NCBI GenBank assembly: GCA_035415725.1
Contig: DAOOGN010000008.1
Span: 6,102 to 70,101, forward strand
Length of the DNA stretch: 64,000 bases
Direction of reading: 5' to 3'
Origin: DSWT01 sp035415725
Lineage (GTDB): Bacteria > Chloroflexota > Anaerolineae > B4-G1 > SLSP01
Shown: positions 40,825 to 50,260 of the stretch, piece by piece
Position numbering within the stretch: position 1 is the first letter of the stretch
Layout: the number at the start of each line of letters is the position of its first letter
Translations under genes and position numbers: made by a program
The notes under the pieces: generated by a model
Databases searched by the model: none
The model's input: only the letters and a program-made list of their open reading frames with translations
What the model was told of the DNA's origin: nothing

Positions 40825-41568
40825 ATGAGTATTGCAGGAATGTTTAATCCGACAGCTTTGTTCACGACGCCCGAAAGCTTGAGCAATTTTCTGACCTCAC
40901 AAGAAAAAGCCAAGATCGTGACGGTAGATGAAAGAGGCAATGAACTGGGACTTCTGGATGATCGGCGGGTCGAGTTGGAATTCCAGTTCAACCCGGCCAG
41001 CATCAAAATCATCAAAGAAGCCACGTGGGAAGCTCCTCATGTCGCGCGCAGGAATGCCCCTGACCTGAAGTTTGGCGGGGGAGCGGCGGCGACATATGAC
41101 CTCACCCTCGTCTTCGATACCAGCAGCAATGTCGAATATCGGGATGTGCGGATGTACACCAACCCACTCCTGAAGCTGACAATGATGGCCGGCGCCGTTG
41201 ATGAAAGAAAACTGCCGCCCCAGATCAAGTTCCAGTGGGGCAAATTCACGCTTTTCCTCGCGGTCGTCACCAAGGTGACCATCGAGTATACGTTGTTCGA
41301 TCCAGATGGCACCCCTATCCGCGCCCATGCGTCCCTGGACCTCAAACAGCAGGATGACCGCGACGACTACGCCGGCCTGACCAACCCCACGACACGCACC
41401 GAGTCACGCAAAACGCGCGTCGTGCGGTTGGGCGATCGCTTAGACACCATCGCCTACCAGGAGTACGGCTCGCCCGCGTACTGGCGTCATCTGGCTACCG
41501 CCAACGGACTCTACGATCCGCGAGATTTGCACCCAGGACAGATTCTCATCTTACCGCCGCTGCCTTAA
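40825..41568 (+). CDS. LysM-domain baseplate hub connector (Afp7/Pvc7-like)
   Basis: A 247-aa protein. The N-terminal part, with LEFQFNPASIKIIKEATWEA and YDLTLVFDTSSNVEYRDVR, is the core of the eCIS spike-tube connector. The C-terminal LysM domain (TRVVRLGDRLDTIAYQEYGS-like, then YWRHLATANGLYDPRDLHPG and QILILPPLP) is typical for Afp7/Pvc7 and T4 gp53-like hub parts. It lies directly upstream of the spike gene, as in characterised clusters. GAGGGAG precedes the ATG. Confidence 0.92.
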   Translation: MSIAGMFNPTALFTTPESLSNFLTSQEKAKIVTVDERGNELGLLDDRRVELEFQFNPASIKIIKEATWEAPHVARRNAPDLKFGGGAAATYDLTLVFDTSSNVEYRDVRMYTNPLLKLTMMAGAVDERKLPPQIKFQWGKFTLFLAVVTKVTIEYTLFDPDGTPIRAHASLDLKQQDDRDDYAGLTNPTTRTESRKTRVVRLGDRLDTIAYQEYGSPAYWRHLATANGLYDPRDLHPGQILILPPLP

Positions 41569-41591
41569 GAGGCGCGCAAAAGGATGTTCTT

Positions 41592-43514
41592 ATGCCGAGC
41601 GATGTGAGCATCACCATCAACGGGACCAAACAAACCGCCGTGAAAGGGGATCTGCTTGAGGTTGTCGTGGATACCAACCTCTATCTGCCGGCAATGTTCA
41701 CCATCGACATACAGGATGAACTGGATGTGCAAACCGGCAAGCTCAAATACACCGATACCACGACTTTCGAGGTCGGTGCGGAAGTCAAAATCGCGATTGA
41801 GACCGACGACATCCCCGACGTGATAGGAAAGATCAAATCCACGCTTATGGTGGGTGAGATCACGGCCATCGAACCGATTTTCGCGGCGGATAACTGGCAG
41901 CCGGTACTACGGATCCGCGGCTACGACCGTTCCCAGCGCTTGACGCGCGGCACGAAGACACGCACGTTTGGGGATGCCAATCCGCGAGGGAGCGGCGTGA
42001 CCGAGGATCAAATCGTTAAAATCATTGCCCAGGAAACAGGGCTGATCGCCAACGTGGATGCCAGCGGCCTCAGTGGCATCAAGTATTTCCACGTCCTGCA
42101 ATACAACCAGACCGATCTGGAGTTTCTATGGTCGCGCGCGCGGCTTTTGGGGTACCAGGTTTATGTCGAAGAGAAAAAACTCTACTTCCAAAAAGCCAAT
42201 GCCATCCGCGGCAAGGAGACGCCCGCTCCTTTGATGTGGGGGGAAAATCTCGCCAGTTTCGCACCGCGACTGACGCTCATGAATCAAGTGAACAAGACCG
42301 TCGTCACCGGCTGGGATCCCGACACCAAGAAAGCACTCACAGGTATGGAGACGACGGTCGAAGACAGGACCAAACCCAAAATTGTCAGTAGCAGCTTTGA
42401 CAAAAAAGGCAGTGCCGTCGCCCAGGAGAAATTGGGCGGCAGCGCCGAAGATTACATTGTTGATATTCCGGTGTTAACCGTCGATCAGGCCAAAACTATG
42501 GCCGCCGCCCACCTCGCCGAAGCGGAAGCGGCGTTTGTCCAGGCCGACGGTGTCTGTGGAGTGGGCGATCCCCGCATCAACGCCGGTCGCGTGGTCACCA
42601 TCCGGGGGGTGGGTAGCCGATTCAGCGGCGATTACTACATCACCGAAGCCCGCCACACCTATGCGCATGGTGACTATCGCGTGTCCTTCAGTGTCACCGG
42701 GCGCAACCCCAACACGCTCAGCTTTTTGCTCAACGGTGACAACGGCCACAACTCAGGCCATATCGACGGGGTGGTCACCGCCATCGTGGTCAACCTGGAT
42801 GACCCGGATAAGTTAGGGCGGGTGCAAGTCAAGTATCCGTGGTTGGCTAAATACAAAGGCGCCGAACTCGCCAGCAGTTGGGCACGCCTGGCCGTACCGA
42901 TGGCCGGAAAAGAGCGCGGGTTCTTCTTCACCCCTGAAGTAGACGATGAAGTCTTGGTCGCTTTTGAGCACGGCGACCCGAGCTTCCCCTACATCGTCGG
43001 CGCGTTGTGGAACAAAATCGACAAGCCACCCACCGGCACCGCTGAAATTCTGGCCAGTAACCACAAGGAAACTGACCAGCGCATCATCCGCTCGCGCAGT
43101 GGGCATTTGATCGTGCTCAATGACAAGCAAAATGAAGAAAGCATCATCATTCAGTCCAAAAGCGGCCACCAAATCACTTTCAACGATAAAGGCGGCAGCG
43201 AGCAGATCGAGCTGGTGGATAAAACCGGCAAGAACAAATTTACCCTGGATTCGGCCAAAAACACCCTGGCCGTCGAAATTGAAGGTGATGTAAATGTTAC
43301 TGCAAAAGGCAAAACAACCTTCAACAGCACAGGCGACATCACGCTGGATACCAAAGGCAAACTGAACCTGAAAGCGGCCCAAGACGTGACCCTCCAGGGT
43401 CTGAACGTGAAAGTGACAGCCCAGGCCAACGCCGAAGTGAGTGGCAACGCACAAACATCGGTCAAATCGAGCGGCATCACTGAAGTCAAGGGATCGCTCG
43501 TCAAGATCAACTAA
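41592..43514 (+). CDS. VgrG-like spike protein (Afp8/Pvc8-like)
   Basis: A 640-aa trimeric spike protein at the tip of the tube. The N-terminal gp27-like hub contains RIRGYDRSQRLTRGTKTRTF and FLWSRARLLGYQVYVEEKKL. The OB-fold gp5 domain (about 390-470) reads VNLDDPDKLGRVQVKYPWLA, RLAVPMAGKERGFFFTPEVD and DEVLVAFEHGDPSFPYIVGA. A beta-helix needle of short repeats follows (HLIVLNDKQNEESIIIQSKS, then VNVTAKGKTTFNSTGDITLD). There is no C-terminal toxin extension, so cargo must be carried elsewhere. It is followed by the PAAR tip gene. Confidence 0.95.
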   Translation: MPSDVSITINGTKQTAVKGDLLEVVVDTNLYLPAMFTIDIQDELDVQTGKLKYTDTTTFEVGAEVKIAIETDDIPDVIGKIKSTLMVGEITAIEPIFAADNWQPVLRIRGYDRSQRLTRGTKTRTFGDANPRGSGVTEDQIVKIIAQETGLIANVDASGLSGIKYFHVLQYNQTDLEFLWSRARLLGYQVYVEEKKLYFQKANAIRGKETPAPLMWGENLASFAPRLTLMNQVNKTVVTGWDPDTKKALTGMETTVEDRTKPKIVSSSFDKKGSAVAQEKLGGSAEDYIVDIPVLTVDQAKTMAAAHLAEAEAAFVQADGVCGVGDPRINAGRVVTIRGVGSRFSGDYYITEARHTYAHGDYRVSFSVTGRNPNTLSFLLNGDNGHNSGHIDGVVTAIVVNLDDPDKLGRVQVKYPWLAKYKGAELASSWARLAVPMAGKERGFFFTPEVDDEVLVAFEHGDPSFPYIVGALWNKIDKPPTGTAEILASNHKETDQRIIRSRSGHLIVLNDKQNEESIIIQSKSGHQITFNDKGGSEQIELVDKTGKNKFTLDSAKNTLAVEIEGDVNVTAKGKTTFNSTGDITLDTKGKLNLKAAQDVTLQGLNVKVTAQANAEVSGNAQTSVKSSGITEVKGSLVKIN

Positions 43515-43611
43515 GGATAGTTCTGACCGCGCATCACGCGAATTCTCGCCAATTTTCGGGAAGAATTCGTGTAGATGCAAGACCAGCGGTTTTTTTGAAG
43601 GAGATACAATT

Positions 43612-43905
43612 ATGGGACAACCCGCGGCACGGTTGGGTGATGCAACAGCTCACGGAGGTGCGATTGTAGTAGGTTGTCCGACGGTACTGATCGGCGGACA
43701 ACCCGCGGCGCGCGTGGGGGATATGCACACGTGCCCGATGGTGACCGGCGTCGTGCCCCACGTGGGGGGGCCGATTTTACCGCCAGGCAGTGTTACCGTG
43801 TTGATCGGCGGAATGCCGGCGGCGCGTGTCGGCGACCAGGCGACGTGTAGCGGCCCCCCGGATGTCATCATTCCGCCCGGCTGTCCAACGGTTCTCATCG
43901 GATGA
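43612..43905 (+). CDS. PAAR-domain spike tip protein (Afp10-like)
   Basis: A 97-aa PAAR protein that sharpens the spike. MGQPAARLGDATAHGG and GGQPAARVGDMHTCPM, then GGMPAARVGDQATCSG, are the repeated PAAR-type hairpins, with His/Cys residues that would bind the tip zinc. It is a lone PAAR domain without a toxin extension. AAGGAG lies 8 bases before the ATG at 43612. The frame is open upstream, but the coding pattern begins here. Confidence 0.95.
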   Translation: MGQPAARLGDATAHGGAIVVGCPTVLIGGQPAARVGDMHTCPMVTGVVPHVGGPILPPGSVTVLIGGMPAARVGDQATCSGPPDVIIPPGCPTVLIG

Positions 43906-43942
43906 AACGAGAGGTAGGAAATGAGAGAGAAGAGGTATGGGG

Positions 43943-44359
43943 ATGAGCCTTAGTCCCAAAAGTAAAGAGTTCTTGGGTCAAGGCCTGGCCTTTCCCTTGC
44001 AGGTGAACGCGCGCGGTGAGATCGCGCTTGTCAGCGGCGACCACGATGTCGAGCAATCCATCCGCATCATTCTGGGAACACGGCCCGGCGAACGGGTCAT
44101 GCGACCCGAATTCGGCTGCCGCGCCAGCGAGCTGCTCTTCGAGCCACGCAATTCGGCCACCGAGACGTTGATGCAACAATACGTCGAAGAGGCACTGCAT
44201 CGCTGGGAGCCCCGCATTGAGGTGCAATGGGTGCATGTTCTCGCCGATAACACTCAGGACGGCGCGGTAGTCGTCGAAGTGAACTATCTCGTCAAGGCCA
44301 CCCACGACCAGCGCAGCATCGTCTATCCCTTCTTCCTCGTCGGCGAAGAAGCATGGTAG
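43943..44359 (+). CDS. gp25-like baseplate protein (Afp9/Pvc9-like)
   Basis: A 138-aa baseplate wedge protein of the T4 gp25 / GPW family, which starts sheath polymerisation. FLGQGLAFPLQVNARGEIAL, VEQSIRIILGTRPGERVMRP (with EFGC) and YVEEALHRWEPRIEV are the family blocks; the IxxILxTxPGER core is diagnostic. I choose ATG 43943 because AGAGG then has a 7-base spacing; an ATG two codons earlier touches that site. Confidence 0.93.
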   Translation: MSLSPKSKEFLGQGLAFPLQVNARGEIALVSGDHDVEQSIRIILGTRPGERVMRPEFGCRASELLFEPRNSATETLMQQYVEEALHRWEPRIEVQWVHVLADNTQDGAVVVEVNYLVKATHDQRSIVYPFFLVGEEAW

Positions 44360-44581
44360 GAATGGATTTTGGGTTGTGGGGTGGGAATTTTGAGTGGGAA
44401 GGAACTTTTCGACTTTGAACCTACAACTGTCAACTTCAGACTGTGGACTTTCGACTGAAGTCTCTAGGTGGGATTCCACACCAACGAGGACCAAAATTTG
44501 GGACACGGCGAGCACAGAGCACTCAGCGTTTTTCTCTGTGATCTCTGTGGACTCGGTTGGTTATTTTAAGAGGAGATAAAT
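44360..44581. repeat. Gap with word repeats before the baseplate J gene
   Basis: A 222-bp spacer with GTGGACTTTCGACTG-like words (44400-44460) and CACAGAGCACTCAGCGTTTT with TCTGTGATCTCTGTGGAC (44510-44555). The latter resembles intergenic stretches at 4910-4945 and 12600. No gene or promoter is clear. AGAGGAG precedes the next ATG. Confidence 0.6.
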
Positions 44582-46720
44582 ATGGCGCTTCCATCACCGA
44601 ACCTGGACGATCTACGTTTCCAGAGCGACCTTGTCGATGGCGCGCGACGGCGCATCATCCACTACTGCCCGGAATGGACAGAATACAACCTGAGTGATCC
44701 CGGCATCACACTGATCGAACTGTTCGCCTGGATGACGGAAATGATCGTCTACCGGTTGAACCAGGTGCCGGAAAAGAACTATATCGAATTCCTCAATTTG
44801 CTCGGGATGCAGCGCGAACCCGCCAGCAGCGCGCGTACCGATCTGACCTTCTGGCTTTCCGTCTCCCTGCCGATCACACCGGAGAACGAAGAACCGGTGA
44901 TTGTGCCCCAGGGCATCGAAGTCATCTCTCGTCCCCTGGGCGAGGAAGCGCAAGTCACCTTCACCACCGATCGGGCACTGACCATTGTACCGCCCAAGCT
45001 GACGCAGTTGCGCCGGGAAGAGGACTTTCAGAAAAACTACCTGCCGCGCCTGGGCGTCGAAACCTTTTACGCCTTCGATCAGACAAAGCCGAAGGCCGGA
45101 GACACTTTCTACCTGGGCTTCGACGAGACGCAGAATATCAGCGGGCACATTCTACAACTAAACTTCGAGTGCGAGCGCACCCAGGCCGTCGGCGTGCGGC
45201 GCGAAGATCCACCCTGGGTGTGGGAATGCTCGCTGGGCAACGGGGTATGGCGCGAAGTTATGCCCAGTATGCGGCAGGGCGAGAAAGACACCACAGGCGG
45301 CCTCAACAACCCTCACGGCAGTCTGGTCTTGTACTTGCCGTTGGATATGCGCCCGGATCAAGTCTTCGGACGCAACGCTCTGTGGGTACGCTGCCGCATC
45401 GAACCCCGCCGACCGGAACAAGGGATGTATTCCGAATCGCCGCGCGTCACCGGCATCACCGCTTTCACGCTCGGCGCCAGTGTCCCGGCGACGCACGCCG
45501 TCATCGTCGAAAACGAGCTGCTGGGGCGCAGCACCGGCGAACCCAATCAACACTTCACTCTGGAACATGCCCCCATCCTGGCGCTGCAAGACGGCGAAAC
45601 GATCGAAGTCGAAGAATGGCGCGAGGGAGAAATTGTTTTTGTACCGTGGCAGTGCGTCGATAATTTCGCCCACTCCGACCGCTACGATCGCCACTTCACC
45701 GTGGATGCCGCCGATGGCATCGTCACTTTTGGGCCGGCCATCCGCCAACCCGACGGCACAGTGCGTCAGTATGGGCGTGTGCCGGAAGCCGGCCGCCAGA
45801 TCCGCTTCACCCGCTACCGCTACGGCGGTGGCGTCGCCGGCAACGTGCCGGTAGACACCCTGCAAGGATTGACAACATCCCTGGCCTACATCTCACGGGT
45901 GACCAATCTCCGGCGCGCCTCCGGCGGGCGCGACGCCGAGAGTCTGGAAGAGGTCAAGGTGCGCGCCCGGCGAGAACTGAAGGCTCAACTGCGGGCCGTC
46001 ACGGCTGAAGATTACGGACATCTGGCCAAGGGGGCAAGCCGCAGCGTGGCGCGGGTCAAGTGCAACGTCCCACAAAGAGCAGATGCCGGGGCCAGAGACC
46101 ATCGAGTTCCACCGGGGACCGTCGAAATTCTTATTGTGCCGGCGGCGTTCGACTCACTGCGGGCCAATGACCTCACACGCCTGCATATAGATGAGACCCT
46201 GGCGAAAACCGTCGAGACGCATCTGGATCAATACCGCCTGCTGACCACGACCCTGCGCATCCAAGAACCCAACTATCTCGGCGTCAAAGTCAATGCCCAG
46301 ATCATCCCTTCCGAGTTCAGCCAGCCCGAAGTGGTGCGCGCGCGCGTCGCGGAAGCTCTGCGCACGTTCATCAGCCCACTCGACATCGCCGACGAGGCAG
46401 CAAAACAAGATGCACTGATGGACGCCACATGGGAAGGCTGGCCTTTTGGTCGGAATCTGTACGTCGCGGAGATTTTCTCGCTGATCCAGCGCGTCCCCGG
46501 CGTCAAACACGTCGTCGATGTGCAACTCAGCACGCGCCCGGTCATCCCAAAGGAAGAACTTCCCCCCGGTGAGGAGATGCGGCCCGACCAGGTCAACCGG
46601 CGTGAAGCCAAACTCACTCCGGTCCAACAGAAAGTCATCCACGTCCCGGCCGACACGCTCTTGTGCTCGCTCGACCACGATATCGGGCTGGCGACGCTGG
46701 AAGAGGAGCTGGAGTCATGA
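44582..46720 (+). CDS. Baseplate J-like assembly protein (Afp11/Pvc11-like)
   Basis: A 712-aa putative baseplate assembly protein (gpJ/gp6-like). The N-terminus contains YNLSDPGITLIELFAWMTEM and IVYRLNQVPEKNYIEFLNLL, the hallmark of this family. The centre has beta-rich domains and the stretch GDRYDRHFTVDAADGIVTFG-like (YDRHFTVDAADGIVTFG). The C-terminal wedge part includes YGHLAKGASRSVARVKCNVP, PGTVEILIVPAAF and FISPLD near the end. It dimerises around the hub to form the baseplate wedges. Its stop overlaps the next start (ATGA). Confidence 0.93.
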   Translation: MALPSPNLDDLRFQSDLVDGARRRIIHYCPEWTEYNLSDPGITLIELFAWMTEMIVYRLNQVPEKNYIEFLNLLGMQREPASSARTDLTFWLSVSLPITPENEEPVIVPQGIEVISRPLGEEAQVTFTTDRALTIVPPKLTQLRREEDFQKNYLPRLGVETFYAFDQTKPKAGDTFYLGFDETQNISGHILQLNFECERTQAVGVRREDPPWVWECSLGNGVWREVMPSMRQGEKDTTGGLNNPHGSLVLYLPLDMRPDQVFGRNALWVRCRIEPRRPEQGMYSESPRVTGITAFTLGASVPATHAVIVENELLGRSTGEPNQHFTLEHAPILALQDGETIEVEEWREGEIVFVPWQCVDNFAHSDRYDRHFTVDAADGIVTFGPAIRQPDGTVRQYGRVPEAGRQIRFTRYRYGGGVAGNVPVDTLQGLTTSLAYISRVTNLRRASGGRDAESLEEVKVRARRELKAQLRAVTAEDYGHLAKGASRSVARVKCNVPQRADAGARDHRVPPGTVEILIVPAAFDSLRANDLTRLHIDETLAKTVETHLDQYRLLTTTLRIQEPNYLGVKVNAQIIPSEFSQPEVVRARVAEALRTFISPLDIADEAAKQDALMDATWEGWPFGRNLYVAEIFSLIQRVPGVKHVVDVQLSTRPVIPKEELPPGEEMRPDQVNRREAKLTPVQQKVIHVPADTLLCSLDHDIGLATLEEELES

Positions 46721-47673
46721 CCGGTCGGGCTGAGAGTCGAGAAAGAGGAGGGCCGGCGACGGTGGCGCACGTGACGGATTTCTGCCATCGCTACCCGGGC
46801 GAGCTGGTCACCTTCTTCACCTGTGTCGAAGTGCGGGAAGCCACGTCGAATCTCACCCTCCGCATTACCCTGCCAAACGGACTGACACTGCACGATTACA
46901 GCGCGCCGCCCGCATTCAAGGGCGCCGCGCCCTACGTCGAAGTCGATGCCAACGCCCACTACCTCGTTTGGTCACTGCCAGGAAACCTGCCCGCCGGAGC
47001 GCGCTACGAATATCAGGCCCAAGCGCGCGTCGCGCCTACGGCACACGACAAGGAGATCACGAGCCGGGCCGTCGTCACCCAGGGGGACGATAGAGTGGGT
47101 GAAGAAAGCGTCACCTTGAATGTCCATGCTAAAGGCAGTTACCTGCGGTATCTGCCGGAAATTTACGCCGAAGACGAACTGATGGGGCGTTTCTTGATGC
47201 TGTTTGAAAGTTTCTGGGCGCCCATCGAGACGCAGATCGACAGCATCAGCTACTATTTCAACCCGGAGATGACGCCGCCCGACTTTCTGCGCTGGCTGGC
47301 CTCCTGGTTCGACCTGACGTTGAATGAACGTCTGCCGGAAGAGCGCCGGCGGCGCTTAGTGCAGGCAGCCGTGTCGCTCTATCGCCAGCGCGGCACCCCT
47401 CAAGGGCTGAAGCGTTACCTGGAAATCTACACCGGGGGGGACGCCCACATCGTCGAGCACCGGTCCGACAACTTCCGCCTGGGAGCCGACGCGACGCTTG
47501 GCCCCGCCATCGCACTTGGGCGGAACAATCGCCCGCACACCTTCACCGTGCTGCTGCGTTTACCGCCGACCGATGTCCATGAGGAGGCATGGATCAACAA
47601 CATTCACGCGCTTATCGAGGCTGAAAAACCGGCGCACACGGCATACACGCTCCACGTCGAACCCTTAACCTAA
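46717..47673 (+). CDS. Phage tail protein I-like baseplate protein (Afp12/Pvc12-like)
   Basis: A 318-aa protein. Residues 15-125 form an extra beta domain (DFCHRYPGELVTFFTCVEVR, resembling a conserved repeat or DUF11-like fold). The gpI part follows: YLRYLPEIYAEDELMGRFLM, FESFWAPIETQIDSISYYF, PPDFLRWLASWFDLTLNERL and LYRQRGTPQGLKRYLEIYTG, all highly typical. It overlaps the J-like gene by 4 bases, so the two are made together. In the particle it links the wedge to peripheral structures. Confidence 0.9.
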   Translation: MTGRAESRERGGPATVAHVTDFCHRYPGELVTFFTCVEVREATSNLTLRITLPNGLTLHDYSAPPAFKGAAPYVEVDANAHYLVWSLPGNLPAGARYEYQAQARVAPTAHDKEITSRAVVTQGDDRVGEESVTLNVHAKGSYLRYLPEIYAEDELMGRFLMLFESFWAPIETQIDSISYYFNPEMTPPDFLRWLASWFDLTLNERLPEERRRRLVQAAVSLYRQRGTPQGLKRYLEIYTGGDAHIVEHRSDNFRLGADATLGPAIALGRNNRPHTFTVLLRLPPTDVHEEAWINNIHALIEAEKPAHTAYTLHVEPLT

Positions 47674-47697
47674 AACTATCGAGAAAGGCAGGTCATT

Positions 47698-48822
47698 GTG
47701 GATAAAAACAATCTATTGCAGGCACTTCCAAGCAAGAAAATCAAGCCGGTGGACGGCATGGCCGTGACCGCCGATGTGTGGGAAGAAGCCCATGACTATC
47801 ATCAACGCATGCAGCAGGCGCACGTCATGGCTTTTCACGGCGCGGGCATCGTCGCCGGGCTAGAAGTCATCGCCAGCGACCCGCCTGACACGGCGGTCTA
47901 CATCCTGCCGGGCGTCGCCGTCGATCCACTCGGTCAGATGATTGTGCTTCCCCAGCCGGTTGCCTACGACATCGGCCACGAGATGGAAGGACTGCTCTAC
48001 CTGCTGCTGAGTTATGGGGAGGGTCGCCCACGCGCTGACAAGGATGTAAAACAGTCTGATGGTCCGCTGTATGTGCACGCGGAATTCTCCGTCGCGGCAC
48101 GGACGACGCTGCCCAACGCGCCCTACGTCGAACTGGCGCGTGTCCAGCGGCGTAAACGTGACGACAATTTCAGCGACGCGCCGAATCCGGCGCAGCCCGG
48201 TTTCAATGAGATCGATCTGCGTTTCCGCCGTGAAATCGGCGCGCCCCGCGAGATCAGGATTGCCGTCTGCTACCTGGGTGAGGTCAAGGAGAAAAAACAA
48301 GGGCGCGGGGCAGCCTCTCTGGCGCACGCGCTCAACCAGAGGGGGCGTTATTTCGTCACCGTGGAAGATGACGCGCGTCTCGCTCCTGGCGTCGAGGCCA
48401 ACACCCTCATCTACCTGGTCGGACAAGGAAAATTCGAGTTGGGCACCGGTCAAATCAACGGCCTCACCAACTATGTCAACAAAGGGAAAGGCACGCTCTT
48501 CATCGAAAGTACCGATGCCGCTTCCCACGCCGCTTTCCAGAGTCTATTCGCAACGATGAATCTAAAACCCGATGCACTAGAGGCTGGATACTGGTTGTTG
48601 ACGGAGCCAAACCTCTTCGCCGCGCCGCCGCCTGGATTCGAGCCGGAGAGCACACCCGAAATTCTGTTCACCGATGGCGTGATTTTCAGCGCAGGTAACT
48701 ACGGACTGGCCTGGCAAGGGGAAATCAAAAGCGGCGTCCCCTCGCGGGAGTACCTGCGTTCCGTCGCCGAGTGGGGTGAAAATATCATCACCTACGCCTG
48801 GGAGCGGCACCGGCGTCGATAA
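47698..48822 (+). CDS. eCIS baseplate-associated protein of unknown fold
   Basis: A 374-aa protein, GTG start. The N-terminal half has HDYHQRMQQAHVMAFHGAGI and VAGLEVIASDPPDTAVYILP with GVAVDPLGQMIVLPQP. This is a pattern I associate with eCIS/phage proteins encoded next to gpI, where the start of a fibre or plug protein would be. The second half (residues 205-320) contains a Rossmann-like strand order and YVNKGKGTLFIEST, similar to DUF4159-type domains. No fibre-like repeats and no signal peptide. Function unknown. Its position makes it a structural baseplate component or an adaptor for the downstream FHA module. Confidence 0.6.
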   Translation: MDKNNLLQALPSKKIKPVDGMAVTADVWEEAHDYHQRMQQAHVMAFHGAGIVAGLEVIASDPPDTAVYILPGVAVDPLGQMIVLPQPVAYDIGHEMEGLLYLLLSYGEGRPRADKDVKQSDGPLYVHAEFSVAARTTLPNAPYVELARVQRRKRDDNFSDAPNPAQPGFNEIDLRFRREIGAPREIRIAVCYLGEVKEKKQGRGAASLAHALNQRGRYFVTVEDDARLAPGVEANTLIYLVGQGKFELGTGQINGLTNYVNKGKGTLFIESTDAASHAAFQSLFATMNLKPDALEAGYWLLTEPNLFAAPPPGFEPESTPEILFTDGVIFSAGNYGLAWQGEIKSGVPSREYLRSVAEWGENIITYAWERHRRR

Positions 48823-48837
48823 AACTATGGATCGACT

Positions 48838-50235
48838 ATGAATTCGCAGATAAGAATTGAAGTCATCGACAAAGAGGGCTGGCGGAAAGAGTTTGCGTTC
48901 CAGAAAAGCCTCTTTCACATCGGCAGTGCCGCTGTGAACGATCTTGTTTTGGAGAGCATGCGCGGCGGGGGGGTCGCTGCGCGTCACGCACAATTGATCG
49001 CCGCTCCAGATGGCAGTGGGTATCGTCTGGTGAATTTAGGCGATACGGATATCCTGTTGAACGAGGCCGGCGATAAACCCGTGCCGCCTCATTCCGTAGC
49101 CTCCGTAAGGGATGGCTCCATGGTGAAAATAGGTGATTTTACGCTCATCTTCCACGGCGAGGCCATGATGCTCACGGCTGTACCTACCGACGGGCGCAGT
49201 TCCCACATCGGGCTGCGTTTATCGATGCCCCGAACGCAGTTAGCGCCACACCAAAGCCTTACCGGGATGCTGACCGTCGGCAACCACGGGGATCAGGCCG
49301 GCGTGCAATTTACGCTCGAACTGGAGGGGCTGGATCCAGACTGTTACACCATCGAACCGGCCCCCTTATTGTCCTCAGGCTCAGAGAGAGAAGTCGCTCT
49401 CCGCCTTTTCCACCGGGGGAACAAACCCCTGGCCGGCGAACATACACTCACCATTCGTGCCACCGCTCCGCAGGCCTATCCGACCGAGGAAGCGACCGTC
49501 CGGTGGACGATACAAGTTCAGCCGTTCTACCAGCATACACTGCGCCCCGTGTCCACGGTCAATGTTCCAGCCTCGCCCCTTGAGGACCTGCTCCCACCGA
49601 CCAGCGCAACTCGACCCGCCGCACGATCGACAACGCCACGCCCGGTGACGCCGCCTCCGGTTGTCACGGCTCAAAAGCCACCCGCTCCCTGGGAGGAAGT
49701 GCCCCCAGCGCCGGGCACCCCGGCAGAGGCAGCGCCGGCGATGCCGGAGAAACAGCAGGTACGCCTCCTGAAAGCCGTTTCGCCGTCCAACGTTGAAGCA
49801 GAGCCGCCAAAAGCGGCTCCTGCCCCATCTGCGGCAGAGGATTGGTGGGCAGGAACCGAGGTCCCTGCCGTTCCCGCAGCGGTCGTCGAAGTGGAACCTG
49901 CCGCCATGCCGGCAACCGTCGCTCCCGAACCCGACGTGGTTGAAACATTGCCGCCTGCTCCGGTGGAGGTGGCGACCACGCCGGAAGTCACAACGCCAGA
50001 CACAGCAGCCGTTGTGGCGGAAACTGCTCCAACGCCTGCCGGCGACGATGGGTGGGGTGCGCCGGAGAAAGAGACACCTCAGCCTGTCGTGAAAATCACA
50101 GCGCCCCCGCAGGCCGAACCGGTGCGCTCCGGCGAAGCTGAAGTCAAACCGTCATCCCAAGAGGAGAACTGGTGGTCTGAACCGGAAAAGACAGCGACTC
50201 CTCCCACCACTAACGAGGATTGGTGGTCAGCGTAA
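48838..50235 (+). CDS. FHA-like protein with disordered Trp-motif tail
   Basis: A 465-aa cytoplasmic protein. Residues 1-110 look like a forkhead-associated domain (FHIGSAAVNDLVLESMRGGG, VAARHAQLI), but the phosphothreonine-binding Arg and Ser are replaced (IGSAA for the GRxx core; AARHA for SRRHA). Residues 120-235 are a beta-sandwich (LRLSMPRTQLAPHQSLTGML, LELEGLDPDCYTIEP) also found in the 51410 protein. The tail (240-465) is Pro/Ala/Glu-rich with EDWWAG, DDGWGAPE, ENWWSEPE and EDWWSA motifs. The gene begins 15 bases after the baseplate gene, so it belongs to the eCIS operon. I infer an adaptor role. Confidence 0.65.
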   Translation: MNSQIRIEVIDKEGWRKEFAFQKSLFHIGSAAVNDLVLESMRGGGVAARHAQLIAAPDGSGYRLVNLGDTDILLNEAGDKPVPPHSVASVRDGSMVKIGDFTLIFHGEAMMLTAVPTDGRSSHIGLRLSMPRTQLAPHQSLTGMLTVGNHGDQAGVQFTLELEGLDPDCYTIEPAPLLSSGSEREVALRLFHRGNKPLAGEHTLTIRATAPQAYPTEEATVRWTIQVQPFYQHTLRPVSTVNVPASPLEDLLPPTSATRPAARSTTPRPVTPPPVVTAQKPPAPWEEVPPAPGTPAEAAPAMPEKQQVRLLKAVSPSNVEAEPPKAAPAPSAAEDWWAGTEVPAVPAAVVEVEPAAMPATVAPEPDVVETLPPAPVEVATTPEVTTPDTAAVVAETAPTPAGDDGWGAPEKETPQPVVKITAPPQAEPVRSGEAEVKPSSQEENWWSEPEKTATPPTTNEDWWSA

Positions 50236-50260
50236 ACGCAAACAACATACGGGGTAAATC

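Noticed and set aside
26946..48822. Cluster as a contractile prophage or an R-type tailocin
   Set aside because: No capsid, portal, terminase, lysis or integrase genes; AAA+ ATPase, DUF4255, DUF4157 and the LysM hub protein are eCIS features.
26946..48822. Cluster as a type VI secretion system
   Set aside because: No TssJ/L/M membrane complex, no ClpV and no TssB/C pair; the single-chain sheath and gp25/J/I order are eCIS-like.
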